From Intoshia linei (lineage: Eukaryota > Orthonectida > Rhopaluridae): a stretch of DNA of 28,421 nt. The translations under genes and the position numbers were made by a program. Location of the stretch: contig LWCA01000414.1 in the NCBI GenBank assembly GCA_001642005.1, forward strand, positions 1 through 28,421, given 5' to 3'. Positions 12,001 to 23,721 of this stretch are shown here, in pieces (positions within the stretch are counted from its first letter, which is position 1; each line of letters starts with the position of its first letter). The notes under the pieces are model-generated. The model was not told the origin of the DNA. It searched no databases and saw only the letters and a program-made list of their open reading frames with translations.

Positions 12001-12319
12001 ATTTTATTTTTAAATAGAATATCTTTGTTGTCAATCTATGATAATATTAAATTTAAAAAAGACGAATTACATTTTTCAAAAAAAGGTATAGGTTTTTGAA
12101 ATCATCATTAGAGGACCCGTTACAGATTTTATAAATATATGGTGCAAGGCTAAATATTGATTCTCCATCTAAATTTTTTTAATGTTTAATAAAATTATCA
12201 ATACTCAAATATTTTGGTAAATCCCATATCTCAAATTTGTCTAGCTTTACATTACTAAAATACTTTTAAACTTCTCAATGTAAGTATAACTTTAATATAT
12301 TCTTTAAATCATTTTCCAT
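6052..12319 (-). CDS. INTS4: Integrator complex subunit 4 (18 exons, 879 aa)
   Basis: Exons: 12291-12319, 12205-12254, 12071-12168, 11853-12035, 11579-11724, 11414-11537, 11306-11377, 11097-11265, 10856-11061, 10736-10819, 10481-10676, 10315-10436, 10078-10226, 9734-9821, 9518-9661, 8833-9041, 7648-7951, 6052-6318. The sum is 2640 nt and phase is kept throughout. The HEAT-repeat half is diagnostic: LDKKLMSNL, then AHERSRKLYRSGEWSSG and KWADDAP (family AHERAKELYSSGEFSSG/KWGDDAP), CGVFIHALEDD, DFFIDMISDESDVVR and HPYLDKTE. The C-terminal sandwich is also present: TIEPVK, KFIVGLGLSIPVAV (family RFTSGLVVALDVDA), TYVDGN and CFIATITNVYISQ. INTS4 scaffolds the INTS9-INTS11 cleavage module that processes snRNA 3' ends and attenuates transcription. 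Human INTS4 is about 960 aa. Most introns are 35-44 nt; the introns at 9042-9517, 7952-8832 and 6319-7647 are large. Exon 14/15 borders are the least certain. Confidence 0.92.
6518..7233. mobile_element. hAT-type non-autonomous element with exact 8-bp target duplication
   Basis: GTCTATAC occurs at 6510-6517 and again at 7234-7241, flanking a 716-bp segment. Its left end reads TAGTGGTTCCCAAAC and its right end on the other strand reads GAGTGGTCCCAAAG. Both ends also contain TGGACCACTT or TGGACCAC subterminally. The duplicated octamer fits the hAT preference (T at position 2, A at position 7). No transposase frame is present. It sits inside the last intron of INTS4 and accounts for over half of that intron. 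Confidence 0.8.
9066..9436. mobile_element. hAT-like element remnant in an INTS4 intron
   Basis: The right end on the minus strand reads CAGGGTTTCCACACTG, followed by GCGGACCGGTAATAAATTAC, a typical hAT terminal and subterminal pattern. The left end reads CAGGGCTTTCAAAAG. The two CAGGG ends face each other 371 bp apart. No 8-bp duplication is visible (ttggccgt versus atctatat), so the element is either old or the left border is coincidental. It fills most of the intron between INTS4 exons 15 and 16 and begins about 25 bp from the exon 16 acceptor. Confidence 0.5.
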
Positions 12320-12668
12320 TTTTTTATCATATCCTTTCTGTTTTACTTTTATCTATTTTTTTCAAATCATTTTAATGGCAATATATTTAGTACCTCTGAT
12401 TTAATCATTTTAAATTATAATATTAAATAAACTAAACTGCTATTCACTCTTTGGCAACTAATTATTAGTTTAATTCGCAGTACGAATTTCGTACCGTTCA
12501 TTTCTGAAATTTATACCGTTGGCATTGGCAAAATTTAAATTTGTTTGAAATTTAATCTCAAAAAGCGACATTATAAGCAGATTAAGACATTCGGACGAAA
12601 TGGAATAATATTAAAAAAATATAAACTTTAATATGAAAATACAAATTACAAGAATTTTTATTATAAAT
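12320..12668. other. LARP1-INTS4 intergenic gap
   Basis: This 349-bp gap separates the LARP1-like stop from the INTS4 start on the same strand. It should hold the INTS4 promoter and LARP1 3' end. No specific element recognised. Confidence 0.4.
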
Positions 12669-14523
12669 TTACAGAGAAAATTCTTTGATAGATAATGGTG
12701 ATTTGAGCAAATTTAATTTGTCTCGAATTTTGGGATTGAGGTTTAATTTATATAGTGGCTTCTTTATTTCAAAATAATATACATATTTGATGCAATAATA
12801 ATTGTCTAAAAAAAATTAAAAACAGTAAGATAAAAAAATTACATTTGAATACATCGACATTAATAATTTCACACCATTTTTCAATTATGGCCAAAGTTTC
12901 TTTGGTAGATTTTTCTGTTTTTATTAGATAAAAGTAAAAAAAGTCATGGAGATACTCGATACCCTCTCTAAAAATAGTAATTATAATGTATTGTAAATCA
13001 CATTACCTTTGACCCATTTTAGCGTCTTTAATAGCCAATTCTTTGAAAATATTATAAATAGATATATTCAGATTGGTTCGTAAATACATAGAAGAAAATC
13101 TATAAAAGCAACTTTTCTCTTTGCATTTGAAACTAGAACATGTTGATATATCAATTAACTTAGCCAATGACATTTTATTGGCGTGATCGAATCCTTTATC
13201 TTGCAAAAACCAGTAAATATTTTTCTCTGGTGACCTGTGCGGGTGACGATTTTTAATAATTAGGTACGGTAGATTTGAAGCTTTCGCCACTCCAAACATA
13301 TTCTGGGATTTATTCAAAATTTTCTCAGCTAAATCTGGTAGATCATTATCAGAAATAACAATTTGGATTTTATTGATAAATTCTTGCGAATTTTTAGTAA
13401 CCTTTTCGCCAATGTTTTTGTACATTGGATTAATACCTTGTTGATAATTTGGTATATTGGCGTTAATAAAAGGAATAATGTCATGTTTTTTTATAGAATC
13501 ATTTTGAAATTTGTGTAGGTGTGTTCTAGCCAAATCAACAATGTTGAACGTAGCATATGACTTCATTTGAGCTGTAGGGTCTTGCAAGTTAGAATCTAAA
13601 TATAATGTAAACTCATTAGTTCTCCTTATATGTGTAAAACTATCGCACAATTCCAACTTTAAACTCAAGAAAGATGCAATTTGAATCAATACATTTGTTC
13701 CGTTTAATTGTATGAGTCTATTAAATTTTTTTAACAGTCCAATAAATACGTAACCGAATTTATCCATAGCATTTCTTAAAAATTCATCCTTGACGAGATT
13801 AGCATCACTAAACCAAAACTCCATTTGATAAATAATTTGAGAAATTTTTTTCTGTAGGCCCATGCTTGAGCACATGTATGCCAAAAGTTCAACATACTTT
13901 CGAGGCAATGATTGAGTTCCAGGGTACAAGTATGTAATATATGAAGAATCGACATGATAGCTACAAATTCCAGTTTCTTGGTAGGAACTATTATCAGGAC
14001 AAGAAATCAGATTAACCGATTGAACCAAGTGCAAAATCGAAGGATATATTGGATATATCTCTTTTACATCTTTAAGGTTAGTTAAATCAACTAATTCTGA
14101 TATTGAAAAGTTGGTAAGAATAGGATGAGGATAAATTATATTTGATTTGAAATTTTCGGGATCAAATTCCGAAATAGGAATTTGGGTGTTACTAATAGGA
14201 TCATTCGAACCATTTATCTGATTATTTTCTCCATTTAAAATACCATTTTGATTTATCTAAATATACAATTGATGTTTTCAAATAGGTTTTTATTAGATAA
14301 CATAAAAAAAACATTCAATGCTTAAAATATATTTTTAAATAAATGAAATAATCGGTACTAATAAAATTAATCAAAAAAATTGATGATTATTAATCCCATA
14401 TTCGTACACAAAAATTCCAAAATGCATACATTTCAATGTTAACCTATGTCAATTTATAATAAAAATAATAAAACACGTGCAATTTACAATGTAGAACAAA
14501 AAAATTACATTTGAATTTTCCAT
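12669..14523 (-). CDS. LARP1: La-related protein 1-like (compact, 508 aa)
   Basis: Exons: 14509-14523 (MENSN), 13007-14256, 12843-12967 and 12669-12805, with introns of 252, 39 and 37 nt and consistent phases. The La motif lies at about residues 140-200: IIYQMEFWFSDANLVKDEFL, then MDKFGYVFI and FNRLIQL (family QIEYYFSxxNLxxDxFLRRKMD, GxxPIxLI, FxR). The DM15 region fills the C-terminal third: WFLQDKGF, then CFYRFSSMYLRTNLN, IFKELAIKDAKMGQ and REGIEYLHDFFYFYL (family FRFYSYGLEKxF, FKELAVEDxxxGxxYGLEKFW). The La motif plus DM15 combination defines LARP1, which binds the cap and 5'TOP tract of ribosomal-protein mRNAs under mTORC1 control. Usual length exceeds 1000 aa, so the long disordered N-terminal region is mostly absent. 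The 5-residue first exon is inferred from phase and context and is the weakest point. Confidence 0.88.
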
Positions 14524-15968
14524 TTTGTTTTGAATAGATAAAATTTATATAAGAGTAATTGGAATTTGATCAGCTATAGATTGCTTCAAATTATCAATTT
14601 GTAAGTATACTGGATAATTATTGAAGATGTATTATCGTGTATAGTTAGAATTGAAAACTTTATTGTAAAGAATACGTAAATTTATTTGATATTTTCATAA
14701 AATGAAAATGGATTATAATTGTGAACATAGGCGTTACCAAATAGTTGTATACAAGATACATTGAAGGCAACATAAGTCTTTGTTAATGTAGCACATACAC
14801 AAGTACAATTTTATTAACATATCTCCTTAGAAGTTTTTGACTACTAACAATTTTCTGTACTATCATTGTTCCCATTTGGCTAGTCGATAATATCCGCCTG
14901 AATTAGACTCAATGTTTTCAAATACGCATTGTTTGTTTCTAAGTGACATTAAATTATCATAATTACGGGCACTTAAATTTCATTTAATTTTTCATTGGGA
15001 TATTTTAAAACAAAAAGATTTAGTTTATTTCACTGCAACACAATTTTGACTAATAAAAGTGCCAAGTCTTTGTCGCTTTTGTCAAGTTAACCTTAGTCAA
15101 AATTTTGAATCAAAATACACAAACTACTACAATTATTTGGTAGCTTTTTACACACTGAAACAATACATACCATCAGGCCCATTCATTATTTTATTGCAAT
15201 AATATTGCAAAAAAAATTTGCAAAATAAAGTACAGTTAATTCTTCAAAAATGAACATCAAAATATTAAATTAAAAAAAATGTTCAATATAGAAGAAATGA
15301 ACAAATTTTATTAACATAAATATAATTAATATCAAAATTTTTTATTAATATCTGATCAAAAATGTAAATTTTTTAGACGGTTTATTTGTTTACACCCTTT
15401 ATAATTAAGAGTTTTGTTTAAAATAGAGACCTGTTTCATCATAATTAAAATATTTTTCTTGTTACAAATTGTAACTTACAATTTTTTGCATATTTTTTCA
15501 AAATCTTCCTTAAACTAGTCAAGCAAATTAGTATCAATAAAAATTTCATCACCTTTTAGTGATTAGTAATCAAATTATTATTTTATAGTGTGTTTTTTTT
15601 AAAATTATCGAACCACTTAGTAGACGCCGTATAATTTTCTTTACCAATTTCCCCATTCTTTCGGTGTTGCTTACCTAACATCTTCATTATTGATTATAAA
15701 GTTTAGACTCCGCTCGTGTGAAAATATTCATTTAATATAATTCTATATATAAATGAATTTTTCTTAAGTTTCTTGTTTTTATCGAGTATACATTTCATTC
15801 ATTGATTTCTCAACTTATTTACCATATTTAAGAAATTAAACTATACCAACTGCAATTTTATATTATCTGCAAGTTTTCTTTGGGTGTTTTAATATATCTT
15901 GATTTCACGTGATAATATTCTAATATTTTATTTTTTTCTTCATGATGATTAATAATTATTATATATGA
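14524..15968. other. gene-free AT-rich stretch
   Basis: This stretch lies upstream of the LARP1-like gene and would contain its promoter. No coding exon or RNA gene recognised on either strand. Confidence 0.45.
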
Positions 15969-15998
15969 TTAGCCTGGCAGTTTTGTACTACGTACAAA
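15969..15998 (-). mobile_element. Second Helitron-like 3' terminus
   Basis: Read on the minus strand, the hairpin TTTGTAC-GTA-GTACAAA (15998 to 15982) is followed by a 9-nt spacer (ACTGCCAGG, after one extra A) and CTAA (15972 to 15969), then T. This is the same architecture as at 2069-2114 (hairpin, short spacer, CTRR, T) in the opposite orientation. The body of the element would extend to higher coordinates. No helicase or Rep domain is visible, so it is at best a non-autonomous relic. Confidence 0.4.
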
Positions 15999-16107
15999 CA
16001 GCACCTAGCTCTGCCGAGGGCACTCCTTTATTATACCAAAAAAATAAATTAATGTTGAAAATCTAACTTAAAAATCCTACTATAAACTATTATCAATCCT
16101 TTAAAAG

Positions 16108-16150
16108 AGTGGTTCCCAAATTTGTTTTAGGCGGAACCATCATATCACAT
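16108..16150 (+). mobile_element. Isolated hAT-type terminus
   Basis: AGTGGTTCCCAAA at 16108-16120 is identical to the left terminus of the element at 6518-7233 and is followed by GCGGAACCATCAT, which resembles that element's subterminal TGGACCA region. No matching right end was found, so this is a truncated copy of the same or a related family. Confidence 0.5.
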
Positions 16151-16298
16151 TACTTTTTACTTTAAAGTAAATTATTCCATCTTAATTTTGTTTTGTTAAC
16201 ATTTGCGTAAAGAATTTTACTAAAAATTGTTATCCCATTTTTTTAATTTATTAGACAGAATGTGTGTATAATATTTAAAAATAAAGTAAAAACAGTCC

Positions 16299-16406
16299 AA
16301 TCCTAAAAATTGTCATAAATAGCATAAATTCCAAAAAAATAAAATTAAGTTTAATCCTAAAAATTGTCATAAATAGCATAAATTCCAGAAAAAATAAAAT
16401 TATAAA
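16299..16406. repeat. 54-bp direct tandem duplication
   Basis: The unit beginning TCCTAAAAATTGTCATAAAT at 16301 recurs at 16355 with very few differences (for example CCAAAAAAAT versus CCAGAAAAAAT). The near identity indicates a recent local duplication. It lies in intergenic DNA. Confidence 0.85.
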
Positions 16407-17572
16407 CTATTTTGTTATTTTGAGTGTGATGACATATATTCAGTATCAATTTAATAAATACTTAAAAATACTCATTGTGTATCAATAATTAATTGAATCT
16501 TCACTTTATAAATATTTCCGTCGAATTTTATCATTAGTGCAAAGGATTGTAATATAAAAATAATTGATGTTAAAAATTTGTTCATACTTTGGCCTTTTTT
16601 CTTGTAAATATTACTTTTCTTTTAAACATTTTCAAATTAAGTTAGTATCAAAACTATATACTATATACGCTGATACAAATTTTAAAATCATAAACATTAT
16701 CATAAAGTTAAATTTAAAAAAATTTTATCTTCAGGACCAAAACCCCAAATTACCCTTTTTATTTAATGAAAACAACCCTAGAATTTAAAAAATTTACAGG
16801 TGGTACAGTTGTATCCTGTTAACACACACAAAAAATTGAATCCGAATAAATGTTGACTTCACGATAAAAAAAACATTTTAGTATTCATATATTTTTTTTC
16901 CCAAATATTTAATTAAAACAAAAAATGTAAAATAATTAACGGTCCGAAAATTAAAAAAATTAAGATTATTCTAATAGAGCTTATTCCAGTTGATAAAATA
17001 CAAAATTTCAATCCCTGAAATCTACGCATTCCCGGTGAAAAATAATTTTGAATAATTCCATACAAATACTTCTACGAAAATTAAAATATATATTTTAAAT
17101 TGCCGTGAATAAAATGTGATTTAAACTTTTCAATTTGAAGTAAAATGATATATTGTATTATGATCACATGGATTACTACAAAATATATCAGAATGGGCAA
17201 AAGAAGCATTTGCAAAAATTCTTATAAAAATTGAAAGTAAAAACATTTTTCTCTTTTGACATAATCATTTATTTTGAAATTCCAACATAAGTAAATTGTA
17301 TATTAATTTTATCAGATAATTATGATAAATGAAATACATGTCTGTTAGAGAAATGAAATTTTATACCCTATTATTTATCTTTTATAATATAGTTAAAGTT
17401 AATCAATAAAAATATAATTTTTACATCAAAATGAAATAATTAAATTGTTTATTTTACAAATATAAAAGTTCTACCGAATCAAGTATCAAATAGTAGAATT
17501 GACTGGTCTATACATCCTACATTAACCAATCTAAAAAACTTGTTTACGTACAGTTAAATATAATTTGTATAT
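16407..17572. other. gene-free stretch downstream of MED18
   Basis: No supported gene. A plus-strand frame at 16564-16788 lacks protein-like composition. Confidence 0.4.
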
Positions 17573-19961
<2,389 letters not shown>

Positions 19962-20759
19962 AAAATTAATAAAGTTTATTTTTTTATGAATAAAATAAAT
20001 TAAGGTAAAATTCTGTACAAGATTTTTTTGTATGGTAAAGTAACATAATCGTGGGTATAACTCATAAAAGTGAAGTTATAAATACATTCAGCAACGAGAT
20101 AATGATATTAAGTACTAGCATTAACTTCAATAGCTTACTACTAGAAACTTATATACCAAACATATAATTGCTCTATCGTTACTTGTAACTATTTTTGTAG
20201 TGTTGTACCAGTTAGTTGTTTAGTTGTCATAGAGTTGATAGAGCGAGTTGTCGCTCACTTTATAATTTTGTATTAGATATTTCACGTGAATTGTCTTGAA
20301 ATTATTGATAAAGTTTCGCTGATAAATCTAGAGATCTTCAAACCTTAGAAAATTACAATTTTATTATAACAAAACATAATTGAAATGGTTAAGATATTAT
20401 GACAATTTTTTATGATGGTACTGTTTTTACTTTATTTTTAAAATTATACACTCATTATCTCTATTACATTAAAAAGATGGGATCACAAAATAAAAGTAAG
20501 TGACAATAATTTACTTCAAATTAACCCTTACCAGACAATTACATGTATAGATGCCAAAAACTACACTCACCCTTCGGCTTCATGCATTCTGCCAAACTCG
20601 TAATGTAAAGTGAAAATTATAAGCTATGGCATGTAATTTTTTTTACTATTTAGTCTATTGAATCAAAATTTCAATTTTTGGCATGTTGAAATATATAAAT
20701 AATTTATTTTCAAAAACTTTATTATTTAACGATATTATATTATGGATTATTCTATACAC
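19962..20759. other. MED18 upstream region with transposon-like debris
   Basis: No gene seen. A TTAACCCTTACCAGAC motif at 20521 resembles a piggyBac-type terminus (TTAA followed by CCC), but has no recognised partner. The MED18 promoter must lie just above 19961. Confidence 0.35.
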
Positions 20760-20797
20760 CAGGCATTCTCAACCTTTTTTCGCTGTGGACCCCCAAA
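20760..20797 (+). mobile_element. Isolated hAT-type terminus
   Basis: CAGGCATTCTCAACCTTTTT at 20760 followed by CGCTGTGGACCCCC is the typical left end of a hAT-type element. No matching right end was found before the piggyBac-like remnant that begins about 150 bp further on. Confidence 0.5.
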
Positions 20798-20915
20798 AAT
20801 ATTAATAATAATTACAATTTTTAATGAATCATTACATTTTGGTGAAACGAATGATGGCCAAATGAGATAAAGTACTCTAATTTCTCGAGATGATAAAGTT
20901 GATGAACTATTAATA

Positions 20916-22068
20916 TTAACCCATTAGTGACCGACACCCTTTATACTTGGTCAAACATTATGATTTTCGAAATGTGTTATTTAAATATGCACATTTAAAT
21001 AAGTGCAAAATTTCTAAGGTTTTAAAATACTAGAAGTGGGTAAACTGGCAATGACTACATATGTAGTCATTGGCCGCTAACCGAAAAACAACATTAATAA
21101 GTCGATAATTTGATAAATGACTTTAGTTATATATCTTGATATTCATTATGACTAGGGAAAACTTTTTCTAACCTATAAAATCGTAACAATATATTATTAT
21201 TATTATTAAATATTTTATGTTATCAACAAAATGTAAATTTCTTTTTATATCCCGAAATCTAGTTCTAGACATTGTTTGTCCAAAAATAGGACATTCCATG
21301 TCAGTTCCCTTTGAAAAATATAGTTGTTCAGATGACCTTTGATTGTACCCAGTCAATAAAATCAGACCGAAAAAATTTAGTAATTCTGATAAATTAGTTT
21401 TATAGTTTTGTCTATTTTTTGTTTTGCATATATATTCGTTTCCTTAAAAAAAACTTGCAGTATGGATTTAAAACCATCCGTAAATATACCAAACTCATTA
21501 AATTTTACTAAATTTGGATGTGAATCCAAAAATACCGTTTAAATTTCCAATTTTAAATTTTTTAATTAATTTAAGATTTCAATCTTTCCTTCTTAATTTT
21601 GATACTATTAATTCAACGTATTCTAATTCATCATCTAGTATCTCCAATTGCCCAGCCACATTATTTAGAATACTGTCTTCGAGTAAATTGCATTCTTCGA
21701 TTTCTTCTAAATCGGAATCATAACTTCCTTGTGGTGGACCAACCATTATTATATCAGTTAATAAATCTGGGTCTACATTTTCAATGACATCATTTAAAGT
21801 GTTTAAACGAGGCATGCTGTGAAAGGTTGATAATTTATAATTAAAATAAAATAAACTTATTAAATTTTATTAAGTCTAATATGTTGTTCTTTAAAATACG
21901 AATTAATATTTAAATCTACTTAGAAATTGAATATAGATTAATAAATATTTATATATTTTCAGTTAATTAAATTAGTTAATACACATAAATATGTTTAGTT
22001 AGTCAATTTCTAGATAAAATTATCATATTAAACTTGTTTGCCAGTTAGCTGCCAATGACTACATATGT
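20916..22068 (-). mobile_element. Decayed piggyBac-like element with subterminal inverted repeats
   Basis: A TTAACCCATTAGTG end (TTAA target plus CCC) lies at 20916. A 33-bp inverted pair lies at 21057-21089 and 22036-22068 (ACATATGTAGTCATTGGC as common core, 4 mismatches overall). The pair brackets the transposase remnant, as subterminal repeats should. The left copy is extended into a 24-bp perfect palindrome at 21049-21072. The right terminus beyond 22068 could not be found, so that end is eroded or rearranged. Confidence 0.7.
21168..21815 (-). pseudogene. piggyBac-like transposase pseudogene, N-terminal part
   Basis: An intact start (MPRLNTLNDVIENVD) leads into an acidic N-terminal region (GSYDSDLEEIEECNLLEDS), typical of PGBD-type transposases. 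The frame then breaks. GIFTDGFKSILQVFFKETN appears in a shifted frame, and a further shift leads to LLNFFGLILLTGYNQRSSEQ and MSRTRFRDIKRNLHFVDN. The latter matches the conserved start of the piggyBac core (family FIGILLLSGYxKLPSxxxYW, MSRNRFExIxRxLHFxDN). Everything after this block, including the rest of the DDD catalytic core, is missing. Two frameshifts, an internal stop and the truncation make it inactive. Confidence 0.85.
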
Positions 22069-22525
22069 AACTACAAACGAACAGTAAAGATAGTGTTATT
22101 ATAATAGTGATATATCAGAAAATAACATTGCACATTCCGTGGTGCCAATATTAATACTGTAGTTCTAATTATTCCTACCTTATTCATACCTAATGAGTAC
22201 TGTCCTACAAGAAGTATGTACAAAAATATCAATTATTTACACATTGATTAATTGTTATTATACACATCATACATGTAGTATTTCGCTAAAATTTGAATAA
22301 TTATATTGAGCATATGCTTTTTATGATCAATGAAAGGACTTATTTTTGTAAACAACGAAAACGAGAATAACTTTAATCAATTCAAATATATGGAAACTTT
22401 GGTAAATATTGAATGTATTCTAACACCAGTAAACGTATATAATTATCTTGTGAAATACTTTATTAATTAAATTGCTATTGGTAATTTAACTAAATTATAT
22501 CTACATTGTGTTAAGGTATTCTAAA
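22069..22525. other. upstream region of the DHHC gene
   Basis: No exon recognised. It should contain the promoter and possibly a short additional 5' exon of the DHHC gene, because the frame stays open for about 12 codons before the chosen ATG. Confidence 0.35.
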
Positions 22526-23667
22526 ATGTTCATATGCGATGGAATTGGCTTGGTTTGATTTTTTTGCATTAATAATTTCTTTTAGTTATGTTTTGTTATG
22601 ACATATGCCGCTCTAGGTTACGCTGAATATGTAGTTTTGATTGTGATTTTATGGAAACATTACCCCAACAGGTAAATTGATGAAAATTAAAATGAAAATT
22701 ATGTAGTTGGATATTCGTGATAAATTCAGTGCTATATTCGATACTTGCCATTTTTGCTACCGTTTCACACATACGGAGCGTAACATCTAACCCTGGTTAT
22801 ATAGATCTAAGACCAACACATTCTCCACCCGAAGGAGTACTATATGCATTATATATAATTAATAATATAGAAGGATTGGTCTTGTTGCAACTATTGTACA
22901 GTTCATAGACCTCCAAGTGCTCACCACTGTAGGGTATGCAAAAGATGCGGTATGTTTTATATAAAAATATACAATTTTGACTAGTACTACGAATGGATCA
23001 CCATTGTCCTTGGTATGCTTATATTTATACTTATTTTGATAACATTCAGGATTAACAACTGCGTCGGCATGTATAACCAAAGATTTTTTATTCAATTCCT
23101 TTTTTACATTGGTAATATAATATATTAATTATTATAAAGATAAAATAGGCTGTCTTTCTATATACAGTTTAATTTTAATTTCATCAACTTGGTCAAAAAT
23201 TGGAACCAATGATGCGTAATATTTTTTTAAATATAAATAAAAATGTTATAAGATTCACCATGATACATTATGTAATACTAATCATTGAATCATTGCTATT
23301 CGGATCCTTTATATTAGCAATTGGATTTGATCAGGTTTATATTTAGTTTTTTTTATTAAATTTTAGTTTTCCGCTGTACGATATTCTACAACTTACATTG
23401 ACAGTAATTTTTAAAATTTAATATTATATTGCCATCAAACTGGGGGTTGAATTTATCATTTTTTAAGGATCGTGATATATTTGAAATGTAATCATACTTG
23501 ATAGGATTACAAGGAAACATTGGCGTACGACAATCAACATGCCAGGCATTAGAAAGCGTATTCGGAACACGTAATAATGTTTACGTATATATGCATATTT
23601 AATTTTAGCTTCGAAAATGCTATGGCTAATACCTTGCGCTTTGAAACCAATAAATCATAACTATTAA
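22526..23667 (+). CDS. DHHC palmitoyltransferase, ZDHHC3/7-like (11 exons, 240 aa)
   Basis: Exons: 22526-22552, 22586-22671, 22707-22836, 22871-22949, 22985-23012, 23050-23111, 23149-23215, 23253-23334, 23367-23403, 23505-23570 and 23609-23667. The sum is 723 nt. Nine of the ten introns are 32-38 nt; the other is 101 nt. The enzyme transfers palmitate from palmitoyl-CoA to protein cysteines at Golgi/ER or plasma membrane. Two membrane segments (about residues 9-31 and 39-60) precede the cysteine-rich domain: CCNYC, then HRPPSAHHCRVCKRCVLRMD, HHCPWINNCVGMYNQRF. The DHHC catalytic motif is at 112-115. Two more membrane segments follow (130-150 and 163-185), so both termini are cytosolic. The TTxE-like motif reads TTYID, with Asp in place of Glu. 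A short C-terminus with ALESVFG follows. The N-terminus is about 35-40 residues shorter than ZDHHC3/7, so an upstream exon may be missing. Confidence 0.94.
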
Positions 23668-23721
23668 TCCATACATTTATTAAATTCGTTAAAATAAATT
23701 TTTAATTTGTATAATTCACAT

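Noticed and set aside
12169-12204. In-frame TAA between INTS4 exons 2 and 3, suggesting a pseudogene.
   Set aside because: A 36-nt GTATTG...TTTAG intron removes the stop and restores phase.
21514-21787. Two plus-strand open frames with serine-rich and leucine-rich translations.
   Set aside because: They are antisense shadows of the piggyBac N-terminal region, which reads as a recognisable protein on the minus strand.
22859-23095. Minus-strand open frame of 78 codons.
   Set aside because: It is antisense to the DHHC cysteine-rich exons of the plus-strand gene.
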